From: Amycolatopsis keratiniphila subsp. keratiniphila
GTDB lineage: Bacteria > Actinomycetota > Actinomycetes > Mycobacteriales > Pseudonocardiaceae
Direction of reading: 5' to 3'
Assembly (NCBI RefSeq): GCF_001620365.2
Contig: NZ_LQMT02000039.1
Location: forward strand, 67,567 to 131,566
Length of the DNA: 64,000 nt
Position 1 is the first letter of the stretch; each line of letters begins with the position of its first letter. Under the pieces are notes generated by a model. That model did not search any database, was not told the DNA's origin, and saw nothing but the letters and a program-made list of their open reading frames with translations. A program made the translations under genes and the position numbers. Positions 54,212 to 61,946 of the stretch are shown in pieces.

Positions 54212-54852
54212 GCAGCAGCGGCCTTCTGCAGCGCGCGGGTCGCCTGTTCGAGTTCGTTGACTCCTGCGTCGGGGACCGGGTGCCCGGCGGACGCCATCCA
54301 GTTCGCCAGCATCCGGTGACCGCCCTGGGTGAGCACGGACTCGGGGTGGAACTGGACGCCTTCGAGCGGCAGCTCGCGGTGCCGCATGCCCATCACGACA
54401 CCGGACTCCGTGCGGCCTGTGATCTCGAACACGGTCTCGTCGATGGTTTCCGGCAAAACGGTCAGCGAGTGGTACCGCGTGGCGGTGAATTCCGCAGGGA
54501 GCCCGGCGAGCACTCCGCCGCCCGAATGGTGGACTTGACTGGTCTTGCCGTGCAGCAGTTCCGGGGCGCGGTCGACGGTGGCGCCGAAGACCACGCCGAG
54601 CGCCTGGTGGCCGAGGCAGACGCCGAGCATCGGGATGCGCTTTTCGGCGCATTCACGGATGACGTCCATGCTCTGACCAGCGCGTTCCGGGGTTCCGGGG
54701 CCGGGAGAGACGAGGACCGCGTCGAACTCGCCGAGCTTGTCGAGCTCCACCACGTCGTTACGCCAGACGGTGCAGTCGGCGCCGAGCTGGGCCAGGTACT
54801 GGACCAGGTTGTAGACAAAACTGTCGTAGTTGTCGACGACGAGCACGCGCAT
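54208..54852 (-). CDS. trpG: Glutamine amidotransferase, anthranilate/aminodeoxychorismate synthase component II
   Basis: This 214-residue class I glutamine amidotransferase supplies ammonia for anthranilate or 4-amino-4-deoxychorismate synthesis. NYDSFVYNLVQYL at the N-terminus, the nucleophile Cys in GVCLGHQALG, HGKTSQVHHSG, and the His-Glu pair in VQFHPESVLT are all intact. Position beside pknB matches the mycobacterial Rv0013 gene, called trpG (pabA is equally possible). TAAGCT lies 7 bases before the ATG (minus strand 54864-54859), suggesting a leaderless message. It heads an operon with the ABC and P-loop kinase genes. Confidence 0.9.
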   Translation of the reverse strand: MRVLVVDNYDSFVYNLVQYLAQLGADCTVWRNDVVELDKLGEFDAVLVSPGPGTPERAGQSMDVIRECAEKRIPMLGVCLGHQALGVVFGATVDRAPELLHGKTSQVHHSGGGVLAGLPAEFTATRYHSLTVLPETIDETVFEITGRTESGVVMGMRHRELPLEGVQFHPESVLTQGGHRMLANWMASAGHPVPDAGVNELEQATRALQKAAAA

Positions 54853-54906
54853 GAAGCCAGCTTAGCGGCTCCCACCAGGTGGACCGTACGCCAGATCACA
54901 ATGATT

Positions 54907-54922
54907 GTTAGGGCTACCTAAC
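54907..54922. promoter_or_regulatory. IdeR/DtxR-box-like palindrome before fprA
   Basis: GTTAGG-GCTA-CCTAAC is a perfect 6-bp-arm palindrome. Extended to TTAGGGCTACCTAACTTA it resembles the iron-box consensus (TTAGGTTAGCCTAACCTAA) at 13 of 19 positions in my count. It lies directly upstream of fprA and overlaps its likely -10 (TAACTT, 54919-54924), between it and the divergent trpG. Confidence 0.55.
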
Positions 54923-54927
54923 TTACC

Positions 54928-56292
54928 GTGGTAGGAGTGAGCCGTTCTCTTCGTGTAGCCATCGTGGGTGCCGGTCCGGCCGGCATCTACGCGGCCGACC
55001 TGCTCGACAAGTCCTCCGACAGCGCTGGATCTGTAACGATCGACCTGTTCGAGCGCATGCCGGCGCCGTTCGGGCTGATCCGGTACGGCGTCGCGCCCGA
55101 CCACCCCCGGATCAAGGGCATCGTCACCGCCCTGCACAAGGTCCTCGACAAGCCGAACATCCGGCTGCTGGGCAACGTCGACTACGGGACCGACCTGAAG
55201 CTCGACGACCTGCGCCAGTTCTACGACGCGGTGATCTTCTCGACCGGCGCCATGGCCGACCGCGCGCTCGACATCCCCGGGATCGACCTCGACGGCAGCT
55301 ACGGCGCCGCCGACTTCGTCTCCTGGTACGACGGGCACCCGGACGTGCCGCGCACCTGGCCGCTGAACGCGACCTCGGTCGCGGTCCTCGGCGTCGGGAA
55401 CGTGGCGCTCGACGTGGCGCGGATCCTCGCGAAGACCGCCGACGAGCTGCTCAGCACCGACATCCCGGACAACGTCTACCAGGGCCTGAAGGCCAGCCCG
55501 GTCACCGACGTGCACGTGTTCGGCCGCCGCGGCCCGGCTCAGGCGAAGTTCACGCCGCTGGAGCTGCGCGAGCTGGACCACTCGCCGAACGTCGAGGTCA
55601 TCGTCTACCCCGAGGACATCGAGTTCGACGAGGGCAGCATCGCCGCGCTGCGGGCGTCGAAGCAGATCGACATGGTCGTGAAGACGCTGCAGGAGTGGGC
55701 GATCCGCGACCAGGGCGACCGGCCGAAGCGGCTGCACCTGCACTTCCTGCACTCGCCGTGCGAGATCGTCGGCGAGGACGGCAAGGTGACCGGCCTGCGG
55801 ACCGAGCGCACCGAACTGACCGGTGACGGCAACGTGCGCGGCACCGGCGAGTTCCACGACTGGGACGTCCAGGCCGTCTACCGCGCGGTGGGCTACCTGT
55901 CGTCGCATCTGCCGGAGATCCCGTTCGACCACACCACCGGGACCGTGCCGAACCAGGCGGGCCGGGTGCTGGACATCGACGAGGAGCAGGTGCCGGGCGT
56001 CTACGTGACCGGCTGGATCAAACGCGGGCCGGTCGGCCTCATCGGCCACACCAAGGGCGACGCGGCCGAAACCATCGCGAGCCTGCTGGCCGACGCCGAC
56101 AACCTCACGGCCCCGGCCGTCGAGGACCCCGACGCGATCCTCGGTTTCCTGACCGAACGCGGCGTTCCCTTCACCACCTGGGAAGGCTGGGGCAAGCTCG
56201 ACGCCCACGAGAAGGCCCTCGGCGCTCCGCACGGCCGGGAACGCGTGAAGGTCGTGGAACGCGAGGAAATGACCCGCATCTCGCGAGGCTGA
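54928..56292 (+). CDS. fprA: Ferredoxin/adrenodoxin-type NADP+ reductase FprA
   Basis: This 454-residue flavoprotein transfers electrons between NADPH and ferredoxin. The FAD motif is VAIVGAGPAGIYAADLL at the N-terminus, the NADP site VAVLGVGNVALDVARIL near residue 150, and GRRGPAQAKFTPLELREL and VTGWIKRGPVGLIGHTKGDA are signatures of the FprA/adrenodoxin reductase group. GTG 54928 or GTG 54937 may be the start; both follow the -10 by few bases. Upstream is an iron-box-like palindrome, consistent with iron or redox control. Likely partner ferredoxins and P450s are not in the window. Confidence 0.93.
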   Translation: MVGVSRSLRVAIVGAGPAGIYAADLLDKSSDSAGSVTIDLFERMPAPFGLIRYGVAPDHPRIKGIVTALHKVLDKPNIRLLGNVDYGTDLKLDDLRQFYDAVIFSTGAMADRALDIPGIDLDGSYGAADFVSWYDGHPDVPRTWPLNATSVAVLGVGNVALDVARILAKTADELLSTDIPDNVYQGLKASPVTDVHVFGRRGPAQAKFTPLELRELDHSPNVEVIVYPEDIEFDEGSIAALRASKQIDMVVKTLQEWAIRDQGDRPKRLHLHFLHSPCEIVGEDGKVTGLRTERTELTGDGNVRGTGEFHDWDVQAVYRAVGYLSSHLPEIPFDHTTGTVPNQAGRVLDIDEEQVPGVYVTGWIKRGPVGLIGHTKGDAAETIASLLADADNLTAPAVEDPDAILGFLTERGVPFTTWEGWGKLDAHEKALGAPHGRERVKVVEREEMTRISRG

Positions 56293-56302
56293 ACCAACTG
56301 CG

Positions 56303-56351
56303 CGTGAAGGCCCCCTTCCCTCGGCTGAGTCGAGGGAAGGGGGCCTTCACG
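56303..56351. terminator. Bidirectional hairpin with 21-bp perfect arms
   Basis: Arms 56303-56323 and 56331-56351 are exactly complementary around GCTGAGT. It lies between convergent fprA and the response-regulator gene; the stop codon of the latter (56347-56349) is inside the stem. It begins with CGTGAAGGCC, as other terminator hairpins here do. Confidence 0.85.
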
Positions 56352-57003
56352 GCGTTCCCAGGTAAGCGAGGACCGCGAGCACGCGGCGGTTCGTGTCGTC
56401 CGAGGCGACGATGCCGAGCTTCGCGAAGATGTTCGCGGTGTGCTTCCCTACCGCCCCTTCGCTGAAGTGCAGCCGCGAAGCGATGGCGGCGTTGGAACAG
56501 CCTTCGGCCATCAGTCCGAGCACCTCGCGTTCGCGCGGGGTCAGCGCGGAGAGGGGATCGGAAGCGTTGCCCGCCACCAGTTTCGCGATCACCTCGGGGT
56601 CCATCGCGGTGCCGCCGCCCGCCACCCGCCGCACCGCGTCGATGAACTGGTCCGCGTTGAAGACCCGGTCCTTCAACAGGTATCCGATCGCGCCTGCCCC
56701 GTCGGCGAGGAGTTCCCGCGCGTAGAGCTGCTCGACATGTTGCGACAGAACGAGAATCGGCAGCCCGGGGATGTCGCGCCGCACGGCCAGCGAGACCTGG
56801 AGTCCTTCGTCGGTGAGCGTCGGCGGCATCCGGACGTCGACGACCGAAACGTCGGGCCGGTGCGCGCGCAGCGCCCGCTCCAGTTCCGGCCCGGTGCCCA
56901 CCGCCTCGACGACGTCGAAACCGTGCGCGGTCAGCAAATGCGTCAGGCCGTCTCGGAGGAGGTACTGGTCTTCGGCGACGACGCATCGGGGTCGAGCTGG
57001 CAC
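56347..57003 (-). CDS. NarL/LuxR-family response regulator
   Basis: This 218-residue regulator has a receiver domain at residues 1-125, with acidic pocket VVAEDQYLLRDG, phospho-acceptor Asp at about 54 in VVDVRMPP, and Lys in YLLKDRVF. The LuxR-type helix-turn-helix at about 145-210 reads LTPREREVLGLMAEGCSNAA, with HFSEGAVGKHTANIFAKLGI. GTG 57003 has GGAG 6 bases ahead and overlaps the histidine-kinase gene by 61 bases, an unusually long overlap that couples both. It probably controls the divergent ABC exporter genes. Confidence 0.92.
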   Translation of the reverse strand: MPARPRCVVAEDQYLLRDGLTHLLTAHGFDVVEAVGTGPELERALRAHRPDVSVVDVRMPPTLTDEGLQVSLAVRRDIPGLPILVLSQHVEQLYARELLADGAGAIGYLLKDRVFNADQFIDAVRRVAGGGTAMDPEVIAKLVAGNASDPLSALTPREREVLGLMAEGCSNAAIASRLHFSEGAVGKHTANIFAKLGIVASDDTNRRVLAVLAYLGTP

Positions 57004-58718
57004 GGGATCTCCATGATCGCCTTCGTCGGCCCGCCGAGCGGGCTGGTCAGAGCAAAAGTACCGTCGAAGGCGCCTAGTCTGCGTTCGATCCCGCGAATCC
57101 CGCTCCCCCGGGCCGCGTTCGCGCCGCCCTTCCCGTCGTCGGTCACCTCGATCCGCAGCAGACCGTCGTCGTAGCCCAGTTCGATCGACACTCGCCGCGC
57201 CTCGCCGTGTTTGGCGGCGTTGCCCAGCAACTCGCTGACCGCGAAGTACGCGCACGCCTCCGCGGGCTGCTCCAGCCGGGGCAGGGTGCCGTTCACCGAA
57301 GCCCGCAGCGGACTGTCGAGCGCCATCGCGCGCACTGCGTCGCCGAGCCCGCGCTCGGACAACACCGGCGGGTGAATCCCGCGCACCAGCAGCCGCAACT
57401 CGGTCAGCGTCTCGGACGACGTCTGCCGCAGCTCGGCGGCCAGCCGTTTCGCCGCGGCCGGGTCGCTGTCGATCAGCGCTTCGACCGCGCCCAGCTTCAT
57501 CCCCATCGCGACCAGCCGTGACTGGACCCCGTCGTGCAGATCCCGCTCGATACGCCGCAGTTCGGCGGCTTGCGCGACCGACGCGTCGGTCCGCGTCTGC
57601 TTCAGCCGTTCGACACGCTGCCCGAGCCGCGAAGCCTCTGTCGGACCGAGAAGCACCTTCGCGAAGCGCGCCCCCAGACGGGCAAGCCAAGGCGTCGCGG
57701 CCAATCCGGCGACGACCGCCGCCACGGCGACAGGAGTCAGCGCGAGCGCTTGCCCGAACGGCCGCCAGATCCAGAGCGCCACCACACCCCAAAGGCCGAG
57801 GGACACCAACGCCACCGTCGGCACGGCCAGCACCAGCAGCACCGCGGAGTTGACCACCGCGGCCGCCAGGTCGCGCCAGGTCGCACGGTCGACCATCGCC
57901 CAGCGCAAACGCGCCAGCCTCGCCGGCCACCACGGGGTGTCGTACAGCTGCCGCCCGTGGCGGTACATCCCGTCCGCCCGCGGCACGGGGAACGGCGGCT
58001 CCGGCAGATACGGCCGGTCGATCCGCACGCCGGTCCAGTTCTTGGCCTCGCGGCGCAGGGTGTCGGTCACCGAACGACCGGCGACGACCATCGCCGGGAA
58101 CAGCGGCGCCGGCCAGATCAGGGCGAGCAACGTCGGGATCGCCATCCCGAGCTGCGCGGCCGAAAGCGCGAGCAGGCCCAGCTGGAATCCCAGCGCCTTC
58201 AGCCTGGTCTTGAGCCAGCCGTCCCCGGTGCGGCCCGGGCGGGGGCCGAGCCACCAACGCGTCCACCTCCCGTACAGCCGGAGGGCGCGCGGCCCGGCCA
58301 GCAGGACCGCGGGGATCAGCAGCAGGCCCGCGAATGGATTCCACAGCTGCCAGCCGAGATCGCGGCCGGTCGCCGGATCGTCGGAGATCCATTCGAACCG
58401 TTTGGTCCATTTGATGAACCACGACCGTTTGAACAGGCTGTTCCCGTCGCGGTACCAGCCGTCGCGCTCGCGTTCCGGCTCGGGCGGCGCCGGCCGGTAG
58501 GGCGGCTCGACGTCGACACCGCACCAGCGTCCGGCCAGTCGCCGGGTGAGCGCGGCACGCGGACGCGTCCCTTCGAGCGCGAGCGTGTAGGCGAAGACCA
58601 GGCCGACACAGAGCAGGCAGAAACCCACCAGTTCGAGCAGCAGGTCCAGCCAGCTCACCAGCGCCAACGCCGCGAGCACGAAGCCCCGGCGCACGGAGGT
58701 GAGGTAGGTGCGGAACAT
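56943..58718 (-). CDS. Sensor histidine kinase, HisKA_3 type
   Basis: This 591-residue membrane kinase has hydrophobic segments near residues 10-45, 125-145, 175-215 and 290-365, between which lie Trp-rich soluble loops, for example GWYRDGNSLFKRSWFIKWTK (which recurs in part as GMYRHGRQLYDTPWW). The phospho-acceptor His is in RRIERDLHDGVQSRL at about residue 394; the ATPase core includes SELLGNAAKHGEA and VTDDGKGGAN. It is typical of NarL-type pairs. The two WYRxGxxL segments look like an internal duplication of a sensor unit. It pairs with the following response regulator. Confidence 0.92.
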   Translation of the reverse strand: MFRTYLTSVRRGFVLAALALVSWLDLLLELVGFCLLCVGLVFAYTLALEGTRPRAALTRRLAGRWCGVDVEPPYRPAPPEPERERDGWYRDGNSLFKRSWFIKWTKRFEWISDDPATGRDLGWQLWNPFAGLLLIPAVLLAGPRALRLYGRWTRWWLGPRPGRTGDGWLKTRLKALGFQLGLLALSAAQLGMAIPTLLALIWPAPLFPAMVVAGRSVTDTLRREAKNWTGVRIDRPYLPEPPFPVPRADGMYRHGRQLYDTPWWPARLARLRWAMVDRATWRDLAAAVVNSAVLLVLAVPTVALVSLGLWGVVALWIWRPFGQALALTPVAVAAVVAGLAATPWLARLGARFAKVLLGPTEASRLGQRVERLKQTRTDASVAQAAELRRIERDLHDGVQSRLVAMGMKLGAVEALIDSDPAAAKRLAAELRQTSSETLTELRLLVRGIHPPVLSERGLGDAVRAMALDSPLRASVNGTLPRLEQPAEACAYFAVSELLGNAAKHGEARRVSIELGYDDGLLRIEVTDDGKGGANAARGSGIRGIERRLGAFDGTFALTSPLGGPTKAIMEIPCQLDPDASSPKTSTSSETA

Positions 58719-58838
58719 GCGACGAAGTCTTCCCCACCGCCCCGGCCCGGCACAGTGACCACAGGCCCCCGATCAGGGTGGGTCCAGCCCCACCCCAGCT
58801 GTGGGTTCAGCGTCATTCTGGCCAAGTCCGTTGCGCCA

Positions 58839-58844
58839 TAACGT
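58839..58844 (+). promoter_or_regulatory. -10 element for a leaderless ABC ATPase transcript
   Basis: TAACGT ends 7 bases before the ATG at 58852, so the transcript should start at the start codon. It is in the 133-base divergent gap shared with the histidine-kinase gene. Confidence 0.45.
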
Positions 58845-58851
58845 TTTTCGC

Positions 58852-59562
58852 ATGCCACTCATCGAAGTCACCAACCTCCGCAAGACGTACGGGGAGCACG
58901 TCGCGGTCGACGACGTTTCGTTCCACGTGGAACAGGGCGAGATCTTCGGGATCCTCGGGACCAACGGCGCCGGCAAGACCACCACGGTCGAATGCCTCCA
59001 GGGACTGCGCACCCCGGACTCCGGCACCATGTCGGTCCTCGGCCTCGACCCCGGCAAGGACCACACCGCCCTCCGGCAGCGCCTCGGCTCGCAGCTCCAG
59101 GAAAGCCGCCTGCCGGACAAGATCAAGGTCCACGAGGCGCTCGACCTCTACGCCTCCTTCTACGCGAACCCCGCCGACACCGGTGACCTGCTCGCGAAGC
59201 TCGGTCTCACCGAACAACGGGACAAGTACTTCGGCAAGCTCTCCGGCGGGCAGAAGCAGCGCGTCTCGATCGCGCTCGCGCTGGTGGGCCGCCCCGAGGT
59301 CGCCGTCCTCGACGAGCTGACCACCGGGCTGGACCCGCACGCCCGCCGCGACACCTGGAAGCTCGTCGAAGCCGTGCGCGACACCGGGGTCACCGTCCTG
59401 CTCGTCACCCATTTCATGGACGAGGCCGAACGCCTTTGCGACCGCCTCGCGATCTTCGACGCCGGGCGCGTGGTCGCCACCGGCACCACCGGCGAGCTCC
59501 GCGACCGCGCCGGTAAATCCACTTTGGACGAAGCCTTCGTGACCCTGACCGGCCGCGACTGA
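58852..59562 (+). CDS. ABC-2-type transporter ATP-binding protein
   Basis: This 236-residue ATPase of the drug/lipid-export (DrrA/CcmA-like) group has Walker A GTNGAGKTTT, signature LSGGQKQRVSIALAL, Walker B VAVLDELTTGLD (Leu in place of the usual Pro after the Glu) and the switch His in VTHFMDEAERL. Length is that of the short DrrA-like forms. ATG 58852 follows a -10 by 7 bases. It is co-transcribed with the permease 14 bases downstream and divergent from a two-component system, the usual arrangement for an inducible exporter answering envelope or antibiotic stress. Confidence 0.93.
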   Translation: MPLIEVTNLRKTYGEHVAVDDVSFHVEQGEIFGILGTNGAGKTTTVECLQGLRTPDSGTMSVLGLDPGKDHTALRQRLGSQLQESRLPDKIKVHEALDLYASFYANPADTGDLLAKLGLTEQRDKYFGKLSGGQKQRVSIALALVGRPEVAVLDELTTGLDPHARRDTWKLVEAVRDTGVTVLLVTHFMDEAERLCDRLAIFDAGRVVATGTTGELRDRAGKSTLDEAFVTLTGRD

Positions 59563-59576
59563 GCCAGGAGACGAAA

Positions 59577-60311
59577 ATGAACACACTCGCCAAGATCACC
59601 CTCACCGAAACGAAACTCGCCCTCCGCACGCCCGGCTTCGTCATCGGCGGGCTCGTCCTGCCGACGGCCATCACGGCCATCCTCGGCGCCATTCCCGCCA
59701 TTCGCGCGGAGAGCGAAACGGCGTCGGGTATGCGCTTCCTCGACGCCTGGGTGCCGTCGATGGTCGTGCTCACCATCGCCATGATGGGCCTGCAATCGAT
59801 CCCCGGGATCATCGCGACCTATCGCGAACAAGGCATCCTCCGCCGCTTCGCCACCACTCCGGTGCACCCTGCCCAGCTGCTGGTGGCGCAGCTGATCATC
59901 AACGTCATCGTGACGATCGGCGGGGTCGGCATCCTTCTCGTGACCGCGGGCACCGTCTTCGACGTCCCCACCCCGCGGCACCCGCTCGGCTTCCTGCTGA
60001 CGTTCGTCCTCGGCACGACCGCGATCTTCGGCCTCGGCCTGATCGCCGCCTCGGTCGCCAAGACCAGCCGCGCCGCGAACGGGCTCGCGCTGATCGCCTA
60101 CCTCCCGATCATGTTCCTCGGCGGCGTCTACCTGCCTCGCCCGTTGCTGCCGGAGGCCATCCGCGACATCGGCGCGTACATCCCGCCGGGCGTCAAAGCC
60201 CTCGAAGACGCCTGGACCGGCGCCGGCGCCCAGCCGCTGCAACTCGCCGTGTTGGCGGCTTTCGCGGTGGGCAGTTGTGTCGTGGCGGCGAAGCTCTTTC
60301 GCTGGGAGTGA
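59577..60311 (+). CDS. ABC-2-type transporter permease
   Basis: This 244-residue integral membrane protein has six membrane helices (for example FVIGGLVLPTAITAILGAIP and LALIAYLPIMFLGGVYLPRP), the ABC2_membrane pattern. EQGILRRFATTPVHPAQLLV is the conserved cytoplasmic loop that contacts the ATPase. ATG 59577 has CAGGAG ahead. With the ATPase before it, it forms a complete two-gene exporter; substrate unknown. Confidence 0.92.
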   Translation: MNTLAKITLTETKLALRTPGFVIGGLVLPTAITAILGAIPAIRAESETASGMRFLDAWVPSMVVLTIAMMGLQSIPGIIATYREQGILRRFATTPVHPAQLLVAQLIINVIVTIGGVGILLVTAGTVFDVPTPRHPLGFLLTFVLGTTAIFGLGLIAASVAKTSRAANGLALIAYLPIMFLGGVYLPRPLLPEAIRDIGAYIPPGVKALEDAWTGAGAQPLQLAVLAAFAVGSCVVAAKLFRWE

Positions 60312-60421
60312 CGACGGCTTCCGCCAAAGTGGTGATGATGATCGTTTTCTCTTGTGACTTGGCCCGCGGGTGGGTAGTCAGGAAGACGGCCCACGTTCAC
60401 TGTGTCTCTCTCGGAGGTCCG

Positions 60422-60814
60422 ATGTCTCTGGATGTATCGCCCGCGCTGCTGGAGAAGGCCGAGCGCGGGGAGGTCTCCGACGCCGAATTCGTCGCCTGTG
60501 TCCGGGAATCCCTGCCCTACGCCTGGACCGTGATCACCGGTGTCATCGCGGAGGCCGAAGGCGCGGCCGACGGGTTCGCCGACAACGAGACGCCGCCGCC
60601 GAGCGAGGCCGAACGCGGCCAGCTGCTGCGGGCGCTGGCCTCGGACTCCATCCGCGGCGGACTGGAACGGCACTTCGGGGTGAAGCTGGCGTTCCAGAAC
60701 TGCCACCGCGTCGCCGCGTTCAAACCGTCCCAAGTGGACAGTGACCGCTACCGCGCGTTCGTCTCGGTGCGCGGCCAGCTGCTGAACCAGAGCCCCGAAC
60801 TCCGCGACTGCTAA
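60422..60814 (+). CDS. SCO5389-family protein
   Basis: This 130-residue conserved actinobacterial protein begins MSLDVSPALLEKAERGEVSD and contains SLPYAW, FADNETPPP, RGQLLRALASDSIRG and LAFQNCHRVA, ending LLNQSPELRDC; this whole pattern is that of Streptomyces SCO5389. Function is unknown; it has a conserved Cys near the centre and one at the C-terminus, and no signal peptide. ATG 60422 has CGGAGG ahead. Its stop overlaps that of the convergent oxidoreductase gene. Confidence 0.88.
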   Translation: MSLDVSPALLEKAERGEVSDAEFVACVRESLPYAWTVITGVIAEAEGAADGFADNETPPPSEAERGQLLRALASDSIRGGLERHFGVKLAFQNCHRVAAFKPSQVDSDRYRAFVSVRGQLLNQSPELRDC

Positions 60815-61788
60815 CCGTTCCGCAGCGCGGGCAGGACCTCTTCCCCGATCCGCGCGATGTTCTCGAGCGTTCCCTCCGGCGTACCGGACGCTTCCACCAT
60901 CATGATCACGTGGGAGACCCCGGTACGCCGGATGCTCGTTCCCAGCCTGTCGACGCAGTACTCCACTCCGCCGATCGGGTGCATCTCGCACAGTTTGTCG
61001 GTGTAGGACACCGGATCCTTGTCCAAGCCCCGTTTGCCGTCGAGGTACACGTGGCCGGCGAATCCCTCTTTCAGGGAACCCGGCAACGCCGACCGCACGA
61101 CGTCCAGCGCGTCGTCCCCGACCTGGCACATCACCGTCGACACGTGCTCGGCGGCGGAATCCCCGTACGCGGCAAGGGTTTCGATCTTGCCGTCGTCGTC
61201 GGTGTGCAGGCCGAGCAGCATCGGCAGCCCACGATCGGCGGCGAGCCGCACCGCCCGCGAACGGGCATCGCCGCAGGCCACGACCAGCCGCGGGGAGCGT
61301 TCCGGCCGCGGCACCATCGGCACCTCGCGGAACTTGAAATGGTCGCCGTCGGCCGAGACCGTCTCCGACGTCATCGCCGCGAGCATCAGGTCGAGACTCT
61401 CCTCGAACCCCGTTTCGTAGCGGGAAGCGCCGGTGCCGAACACCTCGAGGTCCTGCCACGGCCCGCCGCGGCCGACGCCGATCCGTAGCCGTCCGCCGGA
61501 AACGGCGTCGAGCAGCGACCACTGTTCGGCGAGCGCCACCGGATGCGCGACGGACAGCACGCTCACCGCGGTGCCGACGGCGATCCGCTCGGTGCGGCCG
61601 AGCACGTGCGCGGCGAGGGTGATCGCGGACGGGCAGACGCCGTACGGCATGAAGTGGTGCTCGGCGAACCACACGTCGTCGAACCCGGCCCGCTCGGCGG
61701 CGATGGCGGCATCGACCGACCGGCGCAGCACGTCGGCGTCCTCCTGGCCGGGAAACCGGCCGGAGACGAGAAAGACTCCGAATCGCAC
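60811..61788 (-). CDS. Luciferase-like (LLM-class) flavin-dependent oxidoreductase
   Basis: This 325-residue TIM-barrel enzyme of the bacterial luciferase group uses FMN or F420. Marks: DAAIAAERAGFDDVWFAEHH, RIAVGTAVSVLSVAHPVALA, EQWSLLDAVSGGRLRIGVGR and a phosphate-binding region near GDARSRAVRLAADRG. GTG 61788 gives the family start (VRFGVFLVSGRFPG) and lies 2 bases after the stop of the small membrane-protein gene, so it is the last gene of the sortase-headed operon. The upstream open frame to 61836 is not needed. Substrate not known. Confidence 0.88.
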   Translation of the reverse strand: MRFGVFLVSGRFPGQEDADVLRRSVDAAIAAERAGFDDVWFAEHHFMPYGVCPSAITLAAHVLGRTERIAVGTAVSVLSVAHPVALAEQWSLLDAVSGGRLRIGVGRGGPWQDLEVFGTGASRYETGFEESLDLMLAAMTSETVSADGDHFKFREVPMVPRPERSPRLVVACGDARSRAVRLAADRGLPMLLGLHTDDDGKIETLAAYGDSAAEHVSTVMCQVGDDALDVVRSALPGSLKEGFAGHVYLDGKRGLDKDPVSYTDKLCEMHPIGGVEYCVDRLGTSIRRTGVSHVIMMVEASGTPEGTLENIARIGEEVLPALRNG

Positions 61789-61790
61789 GC

Positions 61791-61946
61791 CTACTGAACC
61801 GAAACCTCGTTGAACCACAACCGCGGTTCCAGCCACGGGAAGACGACGAACATCAGCAGCGCCACGATCCCGAGCGCCAGCACGACCGCCGTCGCCAGCT
61901 TCACCGCGAAGGGGCCCGGCAGCTTGCGCCAGATCCAGCCGTACAT
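61791..61946 (-). CDS. Small single-pass membrane protein (51 aa)
   Basis: This 51-residue protein begins MYGWIWRKLPGPFAVKLA, followed by a membrane helix (about residues 18-40) and a Trp-containing tail ending LWFNEVSVQ. ATG 61946 overlaps the stop of the sortase gene (ATGA), which supports its reality in spite of its size. Genes like it often follow class E sortases in Pseudonocardiaceae, to my recollection, so it may help the sortase or the membrane assembly. No known motif. Confidence 0.75.
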   Translation of the reverse strand: MYGWIWRKLPGPFAVKLATAVVLALGIVALLMFVVFPWLEPRLWFNEVSVQ

